Source: Pseudomonadota bacterium
Lineage (GTDB): Bacteria; Myxococcota; UBA9042; PHBI01
Length of the DNA: 5,686 nt
Direction of reading: 5' to 3'
Assembly (NCBI GenBank): GCA_005772945.1
Contig: SXIE01000161.1
Coordinates: 1 to 5,686, forward strand
Positions 1 to 5,445 of the stretch are shown one piece after another. The stretch's first letter is position 1. Each line of letters starts with the position of its first letter. The notes under the pieces are model-generated. The model was given only the letters and a program-made list of their open reading frames with translations. It had not been told where the DNA came from and did not search any database. The position numbers and the translations under genes were made by a program.

Positions 1-414
1 GTTCAGAGCCGCGCCCCCGGTCACGCGACGATCTTGTTGGTCGAAGACGACGAGAGCGTTCGGCGGTTTGCCCTCGCAGTCCTGAGGGCCCAAGGCTATC
101 AGGTGCTGTGTGCGGGATCCGGCAACGCGGCGCTGGATGAGGCCCGCGCGTGGCAAAAGCCCATCGACCTGCTGGTGACCGACGTCGTCATGGCCGGGCT
201 CACGGGCCGGCAGTTGGCCGAGCGGCTTCTCGCGCAACAGCCCGGCATGCGGGTCCTCTATGTTTCGGGTTACACGGACGACGCGATCTTGCGCCGCGGC
301 GTCGAGGACCAGTCGGCCGCGTTCCTGGCCAAGCCGTTCAATGCCGCGAGTCTGGCGGGGCGGGTCCGGGCGGTATTGGCGACGAAGTTCGGCGCACCGG
401 CACCACGGATCTGA
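1..414 (+). CDS. Hybrid histidine kinase, C-terminal receiver (REC) domain fragment
   Basis: The frame is open from the first base, so this is the 3' end of a longer gene. The 137 visible residues form one CheY-like receiver domain that would accept a phosphoryl group from a histidine kinase. Key sites, numbered from the left edge, are the acidic pocket E15-D16-D17, phospho-acceptor D61 in 'VTDVVM', switch residue S89 in 'YVSGY', and K111 in 'AKPF'. All are intact, so the domain should be active. The lead-in 'RAPGHATILLVEDD' resembles the linker that joins the ATPase domain of PAS-type hybrid kinases to a C-terminal receiver. That suggests a hybrid kinase rather than a stand-alone regulator starting at the TTG at 34, but the kinase part is outside the window. 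No output domain follows. The next gene starts 70 bp downstream and looks functionally unrelated. Confidence 0.85.
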   Translation, partial: VQSRAPGHATILLVEDDESVRRFALAVLRAQGYQVLCAGSGNAALDEARAWQKPIDLLVTDVVMAGLTGRQLAERLLAQQPGMRVLYVSGYTDDAILRRGVEDQSAAFLAKPFNAASLAGRVRAVLATKFGAPAPRI

Positions 415-484
415 CCTCACGCGCGCGGCCTCGCGATCGAGAACGCGCGCCCCGGGCATTGACACGCGCCCTGGCGCTTGACAC

Positions 485-1579
485 GTGGCGCGCAAACCTG
501 CATCGGGGGCCGTGACCAAGGACGCCCCCCTCGATCCGTCAGCCGCGCCGCCGCGGCTCGGGCGTGTCGTCGAGGTTCACGGGATCCTCGCGACCGTGGC
601 GCTCGCTCGCGAAGAGCGCACGGCGCTTGCCCGCGACGCAGAGTGCGAAGAGCGCACGTCGCGCGCCATTCTCGATGGCGAGCGCCTCCGCTGCCGGCTC
701 CCGCGCGATCGCACGACGCCGGTCGTCGGCGACGTCGTGGACGTCACGCTCGACCCCCGCGGCGAGGCCCGCATCACGGTTGTCCATGCGCGCGAGCGCG
801 TGTTTGCCCGCATGGGCCCGAACGGCCCGATGCCGATCGCCGCCTCGGTCGATCGCCTCGTCATCGTGACGGCGGCCCACCCGGGTCCACGCCTCGGGCT
901 CATCGATCGGATGGCCATCGCGTGCGACCCCGGGGTGCCCATCCTCATCGTCCTCAATAAGGATGACATGCCGGAGGTCGCGGCGGCGCGCGCCCTGCTC
1001 GCCGATCACACGGCCCAGGGCTGGCCGATCCTGACCACCTCGGCGGCGACCGGCGCGGGCGTCGAGGCCCTGCGTGAGACCCTCGGCGACGGGATCTCGG
1101 TGCTGGTCGGGCACTCGGGCGTCGGCAAGTCGACGCTCGTCAACCGCCTCGTGCCGGGGGCGCGCCTGCTGACCGGCGACGTGCACGACACGACCGGCAA
1201 GGGGCGCCACACGACCACCGTCACGACCGTTCACGTCATGAACGCGCACGCGCTCGTCGTCGACACGCCGGGGGTGCGCGCGTTCCCGCTGGACGGGATG
1301 CCGCTCACGCGCATTGCGGAACGTTTCCCGGGCCTTGGCGAGGTCGTCGAGCGCTGCCATTTCGCCGGTTGCCTGCACGAGGGCGAGCCGGGTTGCGCGG
1401 TCGCCGACGCGGTCGCCGCGGGGTCGGTGCCGGCCGCGCGCGTTCAGCGCTGGCATCAACTGCTGGCGGCGCTGCGCGAGGAAGATGCGCAGGCGCCGGC
1501 ACGAACCCGGCGCGCGCGCCAAGCAGGCGGCACAGCGGGTGGGGGGAGTAAGGGGCCGCCTCCGAGGCAACGTCGCTGA
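485..1579 (+). CDS. rsgA: Ribosome small-subunit-dependent GTPase RsgA
   Basis: RsgA (YjeQ) is a cytoplasmic GTPase that binds the 30S subunit and acts in late ribosome maturation. The 364-residue product has the family order: an N-terminal OB-fold (about residues 26-95), then a circularly permuted G domain with G4 'NKDD' at 158-161, G5-like 'TSAATG' near 180, P-loop 'GHSGVGKST' at 209-217, G2 'GKGRHTTT' at 238-245 and G3 'DTPG' at 260-263. The C-terminal zinc knuckle has the Cx4CxHx5C pattern at C291, C296, H298 and C304. The length is close to E. coli RsgA (about 350). A basic, Gly/Pro/Arg-rich tail of about 30 residues follows the last helix. The start is uncertain: GTG at 485 lies just after an in-frame TGA (479-481), so nothing earlier is possible, but it lacks a clear Shine-Dalgarno. 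GTG at 512 is an alternative that keeps the OB-fold. Confidence 0.96.
   Translation: MARKPASGAVTKDAPLDPSAAPPRLGRVVEVHGILATVALAREERTALARDAECEERTSRAILDGERLRCRLPRDRTTPVVGDVVDVTLDPRGEARITVVHARERVFARMGPNGPMPIAASVDRLVIVTAAHPGPRLGLIDRMAIACDPGVPILIVLNKDDMPEVAAARALLADHTAQGWPILTTSAATGAGVEALRETLGDGISVLVGHSGVGKSTLVNRLVPGARLLTGDVHDTTGKGRHTTTVTTVHVMNAHALVVDTPGVRAFPLDGMPLTRIAERFPGLGEVVERCHFAGCLHEGEPGCAVADAVAAGSVPAARVQRWHQLLAALREEDAQAPARTRRARQAGGTAGGGSKGPPPRQRR
609..658 (+). repeat. 14-bp direct repeat inside rsgA, 36 bp apart
   Basis: The 14-mer gcgaagagcgcacg occurs at 609-622 and again at 645-658. The offset is exactly 12 codons and the repeat is in frame, so 'EERT' is encoded twice within the OB-fold region (E42-T45 and E54-T57). 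It could be a small in-frame duplication that has since diverged between the two copies, or a coincidence in Glu/Arg-rich GC-rich coding sequence. Confidence 0.6.
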
Positions 1580-1588
1580 AACACGGTT

Positions 1589-1640
1589 CGAGGAGGGAGC
1601 TCTCGAGGGCCGTCGGCGGCGGCACGAGCTCCCAACCTCG
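1589..1640 (+). repeat. Inverted repeat (hairpin) after rsgA
   Basis: Starting 9 bp after the rsgA stop, gggagctc (1595-1602) pairs perfectly with gagctccc (1626-1633). Past a 1x2 internal loop, cgagg (1589-1593) pairs with cctcg (1636-1640). That gives 13 base pairs around a 23-nt loop. No T-run follows, so it is not a standard intrinsic terminator. It could help end rsgA transcription, stabilise the 3' end, or bind a regulator. Non-coding position and stem length make chance less likely, but GC richness keeps confidence moderate. Confidence 0.45.
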
Positions 1641-1655
1641 GGCACCCTGGGATTG

Positions 1656-1672
1656 TTCCGCGGGTCGCGGAA
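1656..1672 (+). promoter_or_regulatory. Perfect hairpin overlapping the ycaQ ribosome binding site
   Basis: ttccgcg (1656-1662) and cgcggaa (1666-1672) are exact reverse complements around a 3-nt loop (ggt). The 3' arm contains the first four bases of the GGAAGG Shine-Dalgarno (1669-1674) of the downstream glycosylase gene. In mRNA this stem would hide part of the binding site and could lower or condition translation. The T-rich stretch after it (ctttctt, 1677-1683) also gives it a weak terminator-like look. Confidence 0.45.
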
Positions 1673-1675
1673 GGA
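1669..1675 (+). promoter_or_regulatory. Shine-Dalgarno that fixes the ycaQ start
   Basis: GGAAGGA lies 10 nt before the ATG at 1686. The reading frame is open far upstream into rsgA, so this site is what selects the ATG. The protein from this ATG also begins with the N-terminal helix expected for the family. Confidence 0.7.
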
Positions 1676-1685
1676 CCTTTCTTCA

Positions 1686-3065
1686 ATGCGCACGATCGAC
1701 CGCGACACCGCACGCCGCTTCATGCTCAGCCACCATGGCCTGCGCCAGAACGTGCGCGCCGTCTCGCCCGCGGCGGCCGTCCGGAAGCTCCTCGCGCGCG
1801 CGCGCCACATCCAGCTCGACCCGCTCGATGTCGTCGGCACCAACGCCGATCTGGTCGCGATGGCGCGCATCGACGGCCTCGCCAAGGGCGACGTCTACCG
1901 GCACCTCATGCCCAAGCACGCGTTCGAGCACTTCGCCAAAGAGCGCTGCCTCCTCCCGGCCGAGGCCTTCGCGCGCTACCGCGAGCGGTCGACCGAGCCG
2001 ACCGAGACTACCTGGTGGAACACGGCGAGCCGCCTCGAGCGCCTGACGCCCGAGCTCATCGCGGCCGTGCTGGAGGCGGTCCGCACGCATGGGCCGCTCA
2101 CCGCCGCCGAGCTCGAGAAGCATGGCGCCTGGGGCAAAGTCGAGGCGCTCGATTGGAGCGGCTGGAAGGGGACGGCGCGCGCCGCCTCGATGGCACTCGA
2201 GGTGCTCTGGACGCGCTGCGAGGTCGTCGTCGCGGGGCGCGTGGCCGGCGCGCGCGGCGTCAAGCTGTGGGACCTCCCCGAGCGCGCCCTGGGCAAGCAC
2301 GCGGCGCCCGCGCGCGCCGACACCTCGGCGGGCACCGAGCAGGACTTTGTCGCGGGCAAGCGCTCCAAAGGCTTCGCCTTCTCCGTGGGGCCCCCGCCCC
2401 ACTCGCTGCGCCAAGCCGGGCTCGGCGCGCTCTTCGCGAGTGGCTTCGCAGCCTGGGCGCTCACCGAGCGGGCGCGCGCCTCGGGCCTGCTCGCGCGTGC
2501 GTCCGGTCCCTGGTGGTCGACGCTTGCAGCGACACGCAAGGGTCCGCTCCCCGACGCGCTCGTCGCGGCCGGCGTTCTCGAGGCCGTGGCGATCGAGGGC
2601 GTGCGCGGCGCGTACCTCGCACCGCGTGGATTTCTCGATACGAAGGAGGCGGCCGACGACGGGCGCATGCGCATCCTCGCGCCGCTCGACGCCTTCCTCT
2701 GGGACCGCAAGCTCGTTCACGCGATCTTCGGTTTCGACTACCTCTGGGAGGTCTACAAGCCCGCCGCCCAGCGCCGCTGGGGCTACTACGTGTGCCCGCT
2801 CTTACACCGCGGCGCGCTGGTCGGACGCTTCGAGGGACGCGTCGTCCCGAGCGCGACCCACGCGGACGCGCGCGAACCTCGCGGGCAGCCGCGCCGTGCC
2901 CCTGCCGGGGCGAGCGCGGCCTTCGCGAACGAACTCACCGTGGTCGGCCTCTGGCCCGAGCCGGGGCAGCGCTTCGAGCGCGCCGCCTTCAAGGACGCCT
3001 TCGTCCGTCACGCCGCGCAGCTCGGCGTCAGGGCCGCTCGGATTCCGGCGCACGCGGGCCGCTGA
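1686..3065 (+). CDS. ycaQ: YcaQ/AlkX-family winged-helix DNA glycosylase
   Basis: The 459-residue product matches the HTH_42 (formerly DUF1006) family. Its characterised members, E. coli YcaQ/AlkX and Streptomyces AlkZ, remove N7-alkylguanine adducts and unhook interstrand crosslinks without a classical glycosylase fold. Visible family marks are the N-terminal 'ARRFMLSHHGL' helix (9-19), the catalytic-type motif Q43-L44-D45 in 'HIQLDPLDVV' (the Q-x-D form, as I recall for YcaQ-like rather than AlkZ-like members), 'LAPLDAFLWDR' at 331-341, and the C-terminal signature W354 through 'VYKPAAQRRWGYYVCPLLH' to H374. A Pro/Arg/Ala-rich stretch (about 386-412) sits between 'GRFEGR' and the last strand, where I would expect a short loop; this helps explain why it is longer than E. 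coli YcaQ (about 410). ATG at 1686 is supported by an upstream GGAAGGA. It lies 106 bp after rsgA on the same strand, and no resistance or antibiotic cluster is visible. Confidence 0.92.
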   Translation: MRTIDRDTARRFMLSHHGLRQNVRAVSPAAAVRKLLARARHIQLDPLDVVGTNADLVAMARIDGLAKGDVYRHLMPKHAFEHFAKERCLLPAEAFARYRERSTEPTETTWWNTASRLERLTPELIAAVLEAVRTHGPLTAAELEKHGAWGKVEALDWSGWKGTARAASMALEVLWTRCEVVVAGRVAGARGVKLWDLPERALGKHAAPARADTSAGTEQDFVAGKRSKGFAFSVGPPPHSLRQAGLGALFASGFAAWALTERARASGLLARASGPWWSTLAATRKGPLPDALVAAGVLEAVAIEGVRGAYLAPRGFLDTKEAADDGRMRILAPLDAFLWDRKLVHAIFGFDYLWEVYKPAAQRRWGYYVCPLLHRGALVGRFEGRVVPSATHADAREPRGQPRRAPAGASAAFANELTVVGLWPEPGQRFERAAFKDAFVRHAAQLGVRAARIPAHAGR

Positions 3066-3131
3066 CCTCGGTCGTACTCTCGCGGATTGCGCCCGACTCC
3101 TTCGCCGTCGCCCGCTGGAATGTCGGCCCCG

Positions 3132-3167
3132 CGCGCGACGGTTCCGAGCCGGTTCTTGCGTCGCGCG
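3132..3167 (+). repeat. 9-bp perfect inverted repeat between ycaQ and the transglycosylase gene
   Basis: cgcgcgacg (3132-3140) and cgtcgcgcg (3159-3167) are exact reverse complements around an 18-nt loop. The element starts 67 bp after the ycaQ stop and ends 23 bp before the next ATG. It could be a terminator stem (no T-run follows, only ttccccc), an operator, or a leader structure. CG-alternating arms arise easily in this GC-rich sequence, so the functional reading is weak. Confidence 0.35.
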
Positions 3168-3190
3168 TTCCCCCGTGGCACGGACACCTC

Positions 3191-3976
3191 ATGCGTTCTC
3201 GGGTCGTTGGGTTCATGGTCGTGATTGGATGTGCGATGGGCGCGACGGCCTCGATGGTCGCCGCCGGGAGCGCGCGCGCCGACGTCTACGCCTGCCGCGA
3301 CAAGCAGGGCGTCATCCGTTTCTCGAATCGCAAGCTCCCGGGCTACCGCTGTTCGCTCTACGCGAAGAGCCCCGGGATCCCGAAGGAGGCCGTGCCGGAC
3401 GGACTCGCCAGTGACGGCGCTGGCGTGGCGCCGGGCTTGGCCCGCACCGGCTCGACGGGGCCGACGGGGCCGGCCGCCCACTACGCGCCGATCCCCGTCG
3501 CGAGCGCGCGCTTCTCGGGTGACGAGCCCGACGATCGCGCCGGTCGCGAGAAGCTCTACGGCCCCTACTTCGAAGAGGCCGCGAGCCTCTACACGCTGCC
3601 GGTCGCCTTCCTCCGCGGCGTCGCGCGCGCCGAGAGCAACTTCCGCTACCGCATCAAGGGCGGCGCCGGCGAGATGGGCATGATGCAGCTCATGCCGGCG
3701 GTCGCGCGCGAGATGGGCGTCGCCGATCCGTGGGACCCGCGCTCGAACATTCTCGGCGGCGCGCGTCTCCTCCGCATCCTCGCCGACCGTTGGAAGGGCG
3801 ACCTGGTGAAGGTCATCTCCGCTTATAATGCGGGCTCGGGGGCCGTCGCCAGCGCCGACGGGATCCCGTACGAGGCGACCGAAAACTACGTCCGCACCGT
3901 CCTCGACTACTACTACCAGTACAAGTCCGAGCTCGCGGGGCCCGCGCCCGGTACCCCCGAGCCGCCCACGCCGTAG
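3191..3976 (+). CDS. Secreted lytic transglycosylase (SLT domain)
   Basis: A 261-residue exported enzyme predicted to cleave peptidoglycan glycan strands, forming 1,6-anhydro-muramyl ends. Residues 1-30 look like a Sec signal peptide (R2, R4, hydrophobic core 5-25, likely cut after 'ARA' at 28-30). Residues 31-60 ('DVYACRDKQGVIRFSN' and on) resemble a DUF4124-like small beta domain, with C35 and C54 able to form a disulfide. A Gly/Pro/Thr linker (about 70-110) follows. The SLT domain (about 120-250) carries the catalytic glutamate E148 in 'ARAESNF', 'GEMGMMQLMP' at 160-169, 'AYNAG' at 211-215 and 'ATENYVRTV' near the end. The tail is Pro-rich. The frame is open upstream, but ATG 3191 is chosen because it gives a clean signal peptide; only a weak GGA precedes it. 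The fold is clear, the exact transglycosylase family (MltE/Slt type) is not. Confidence 0.93.
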   Translation: MRSRVVGFMVVIGCAMGATASMVAAGSARADVYACRDKQGVIRFSNRKLPGYRCSLYAKSPGIPKEAVPDGLASDGAGVAPGLARTGSTGPTGPAAHYAPIPVASARFSGDEPDDRAGREKLYGPYFEEAASLYTLPVAFLRGVARAESNFRYRIKGGAGEMGMMQLMPAVAREMGVADPWDPRSNILGGARLLRILADRWKGDLVKVISAYNAGSGAVASADGIPYEATENYVRTVLDYYYQYKSELAGPAPGTPEPPTP

Positions 3977-4044
3977 TCGCCCGAATTCGTCGCGCCCGTT
4001 TCGCTTCGCATCGCCTGGCGTGTCCCAACCGCGTCCACACTCGC

Positions 4045-4049
4045 GGAGG
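4045..4049 (+). promoter_or_regulatory. Strong Shine-Dalgarno of the lipoprotein locus
   Basis: GGAGG (inside ggagggg) ends 5 nt before the ATG at 4055. It is the best ribosome binding site in the window, and supports real translation of the short ORF that follows and, by readthrough, possibly the propeller ORF. Confidence 0.8.
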
Positions 4050-4054
4050 GGATC

Positions 4055-4411
4055 ATGAGCCGCACCGAGTCCGTTGTTTCCGGTCGCTTGGCGTCACTGC
4101 TCGGATGGCTCGCCGTGGCCGGCGGGTGCGCGGAACCGGCGGCCTCGCAGCCCGTCGCGACCGCCACGACCACCCCAGACGTGACGGATGCATGCTTTGG
4201 GGCCTGCGGCACCGCGTCGCCCGACACGCGCACGGCTCCCGACATCGCCGCGGCCGATACCACAAGCGGCACCGAGAGCCCGGTCACGACCGACGCCGAG
4301 AGCACCGCGGGCCCCATGTCCGAAACGCCGGGAGCCGGCGCCGACGCCCGCAAGACCGACGTCGCCGAGGTGTCCGAGGTCGTCGAGGTCGCCGATGTCA
4401 TTTTGGGCTGA
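4055..4411 (+). CDS. Putative lipoprotein: signal peptide plus acidic linker, ended by in-frame TGA
   Basis: 118 residues. Residues 1-24 form a signal peptide with R3 and R11, a hydrophobic core 'LASLLGWLAVAGG', and a likely lipidated C25 ('AGGC', a passable rather than ideal lipobox). Nothing after it looks like a folded domain: 26-118 is low complexity, rich in Thr, Ala, Asp, Pro, Glu and Val, with one close cysteine pair (C47, C51) and a closing run of V-x-E/D triplets. Such a composition is typical of the flexible linker that tethers a globular domain to a membrane in myxobacterial-type lipoproteins. The TGA at 4409-4411 is followed directly by GTG in the same frame, and the next ORF supplies the missing globular domain but has no signal. 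I infer that the two are halves of one 456-codon gene. Alternatively this is a small stand-alone lipoprotein. Function unknown. Confidence 0.75.
   Translation: MSRTESVVSGRLASLLGWLAVAGGCAEPAASQPVATATTTPDVTDACFGACGTASPDTRTAPDIAAADTTSGTESPVTTDAESTAGPMSETPGAGADARKTDVAEVSEVVEVADVILG
4364..4399 (+). repeat. Four imperfect 9-bp tandem units encoding V-x-E/D triplets
   Basis: gccgaggtg, tccgaggtc, gtcgaggtc and gccgatgtc follow each other without gaps and encode AEV-SEV-VEV-ADV. The array lies 9 bp before the in-frame TGA. Short in-frame tandem units like this can expand or contract by slippage, changing linker length without a frameshift. Confidence 0.7.
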
Positions 4412-4417
4412 GTGCCC
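4405..4417 (+). other. In-frame TGA directly followed by GTG, in a small hairpin
   Basis: The TGA (4409-4411) is the only stop in an otherwise continuous frame from 4055 to 5425, and GTG (4412-4414) follows at once. gggc (4405-4408) can pair with gccc (4414-4417), placing tgagt in the loop; tt (4403-4404) and aa (4419-4420) can extend the stem past a bulged C. No Shine-Dalgarno is present at normal spacing before the GTG. Options are a nonsense mutation or base error (for example from TGG, CGA or TGC), readthrough, or termination-coupled restart. Confidence 0.7.
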
Positions 4418-5425
4418 CAAGAGGTCTCGACCCGCTACGACGCCACGTGGCTCTTCGGCCTCGGTTGCCGCGCCGACTGGGACGCCGCCGACCAACTGAC
4501 CGTCCAGCCGAGCCCGGTGCGCTTCACCGGTTTCGAAGGGACCATCACCGCAGCCGATGCCTTCACGGGCGCTCTGTTTGCGGCCTCGGACGGCATCGAC
4601 CTCTATGACGGCAGCGGCATGAAGACGAACACCGAGCCGCTCGGGGCCAACGTCACGACCTCCCAGGCCGTCGCCTTCATCGGCCGTCCGGGGAGCGCGT
4701 CCGATTTCTACCTCGTCGCGAACGCCGCGAACGAATCGGGCGTCGCGGGCCTCTTCGTCACGACCCTCTCGTGTGGCGTCGTGACACCGTCGCGCCCGCC
4801 CGAGCTGCTGCTCGGCACCGAAACGTTCACCGAGGCCCTCGCGACCGTGCGCCACGCCAACAACGTCGATCGCTGGGTCGTCTCGATCGCACCCGAAGGG
4901 GTCGCCGCCGTGCCGCTCACCGGAGCTGGCTTTGGCACCCCGATCGTCTCTCCGTGGAATGGCGCACTCGCGACCGTGAACCCCGCCCAGCGCACGTCCA
5001 GCGTCTTCGCGCGCGACCGCCGGACCATCGCCATCACGGCCGAGGAGCGCGGGCTCGTCGTCGGGACCTTCGATGCGGCCACCGGCACCGCGAGCGCCCT
5101 CGAAGCGATCCCATTGCCGCCCCACACCTTCCTTTATAGTGCCGCGTTCTCGGCGGATCAGACCAAGCTCTACGTCTCGGAGTGGGCGGGCCGTTTCTGG
5201 CAAGTCGATCTCACGGGCGGCCACGCCGTGACCGACCTCGGCGTGGCCGGGGGCGCGGTCCGCCTCGGGATCGACCAGCGGATCTACGTGGCCCAGTACG
5301 GCACCTCGACCCTGACGGTCGTCACGAACCCGGACGCCCCGGCTTGGGCGCTGCTCATCGACAGCGTCGCGCTCCCCGACGGGTGCACCAGCAGCTACGG
5401 CTTCCCGGGGGTCGGCGATCTCTGA
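4412..5425 (+). CDS. Beta-propeller-like protein, probable globular half of the split lipoprotein
   Basis: 337 residues from GTG 4412. No signal peptide is visible, yet the content looks extracytoplasmic: Thr/Ala/Gly-rich short strands and three scattered cysteines (including C19). The N-terminus W13-L-F-G-L-G, followed by 'EGTITAADAFTGALFAASDG' at 42-61 and 'YDGSGM…N' at 65-73, resembles the repeat unit at the start of a propeller-like region common in secreted proteins with gliding-motility-type sorting domains (pattern W-F-G-x-G … EG … G-x-L-x-F-x-x-D-G … N). A clear later blade is 'FSADQTKLYVSEWAGRFWQVDL' at about 246-267 (F246, Y254, W258, W263, D266). The ending 'YGFPGVGDL' fits the 'GLPNF'-type close of that family. 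No catalytic motif is seen, so a binding or structural role is a guess. The first alternative ATG (4619) would remove the first blade. It lies in the same frame as the upstream lipoprotein ORF, separated only by TGA. Confidence 0.72.
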   Translation: MPQEVSTRYDATWLFGLGCRADWDAADQLTVQPSPVRFTGFEGTITAADAFTGALFAASDGIDLYDGSGMKTNTEPLGANVTTSQAVAFIGRPGSASDFYLVANAANESGVAGLFVTTLSCGVVTPSRPPELLLGTETFTEALATVRHANNVDRWVVSIAPEGVAAVPLTGAGFGTPIVSPWNGALATVNPAQRTSSVFARDRRTIAITAEERGLVVGTFDAATGTASALEAIPLPPHTFLYSAAFSADQTKLYVSEWAGRFWQVDLTGGHAVTDLGVAGGAVRLGIDQRIYVAQYGTSTLTVVTNPDAPAWALLIDSVALPDGCTSSYGFPGVGDL

Positions 5426-5445
5426 GACCCTGCCCACACGCACGT

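Noticed and set aside
421..450. gcgcgcg / cgcgcgc inverted repeat between the receiver gene and rsgA
   Set aside because: Only 7 pairs of simple alternating GC with no T-run; expected by chance at this base composition.
459..485. Two TTGACAC copies 19 bp apart before rsgA, resembling -35 boxes
   Set aside because: Neither has a -10-like hexamer at 16-18 bp spacing (cacgtg and catcgg are found instead).
1314..1685. Upstream open extension of the ycaQ frame into rsgA, suggesting a fusion
   Set aside because: It is out of frame with rsgA, has no domain, and the ATG at 1686 has a good Shine-Dalgarno and family-typical N-terminus.
539..1885. Long minus-strand open frame opposite rsgA
   Set aside because: Arg/Ala/Asp-rich translation with no recognisable domain; it mirrors the third-base GC bias of rsgA, whose motifs are complete on the plus strand.
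1683..2720. Long minus-strand open frame opposite ycaQ
   Set aside because: Same GC-bias artefact; the plus-strand protein has a full family signature.
2015..3190. Plus-strand open frame upstream of and continuous with the transglycosylase gene
   Set aside because: It overlaps ycaQ in another frame and is Arg-rich nonsense; the clean signal peptide at 3191 marks the true start.
3824..3829. Exact TATAAT, a perfect -10 promoter hexamer
   Set aside because: It is formed by the Tyr-Asn codons of the conserved AYNAG motif of the transglycosylase; no matching -35 or downstream start.
4409..4411. Selenocysteine reading of the in-frame TGA
   Set aside because: The site lies in a low-complexity linker with no redox motif, and I see no convincing SECIS-type stem-loop at the usual distance downstream.
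4094..5443. Minus-strand open frame of about 450 codons spanning both halves of the split lipoprotein
   Set aside because: It is tempting because it is uninterrupted where the plus strand has a TGA, but the translation is Arg/Gly/Asp-rich low complexity with no fold, and the plus strand has a Shine-Dalgarno, signal peptide and propeller-like blades.
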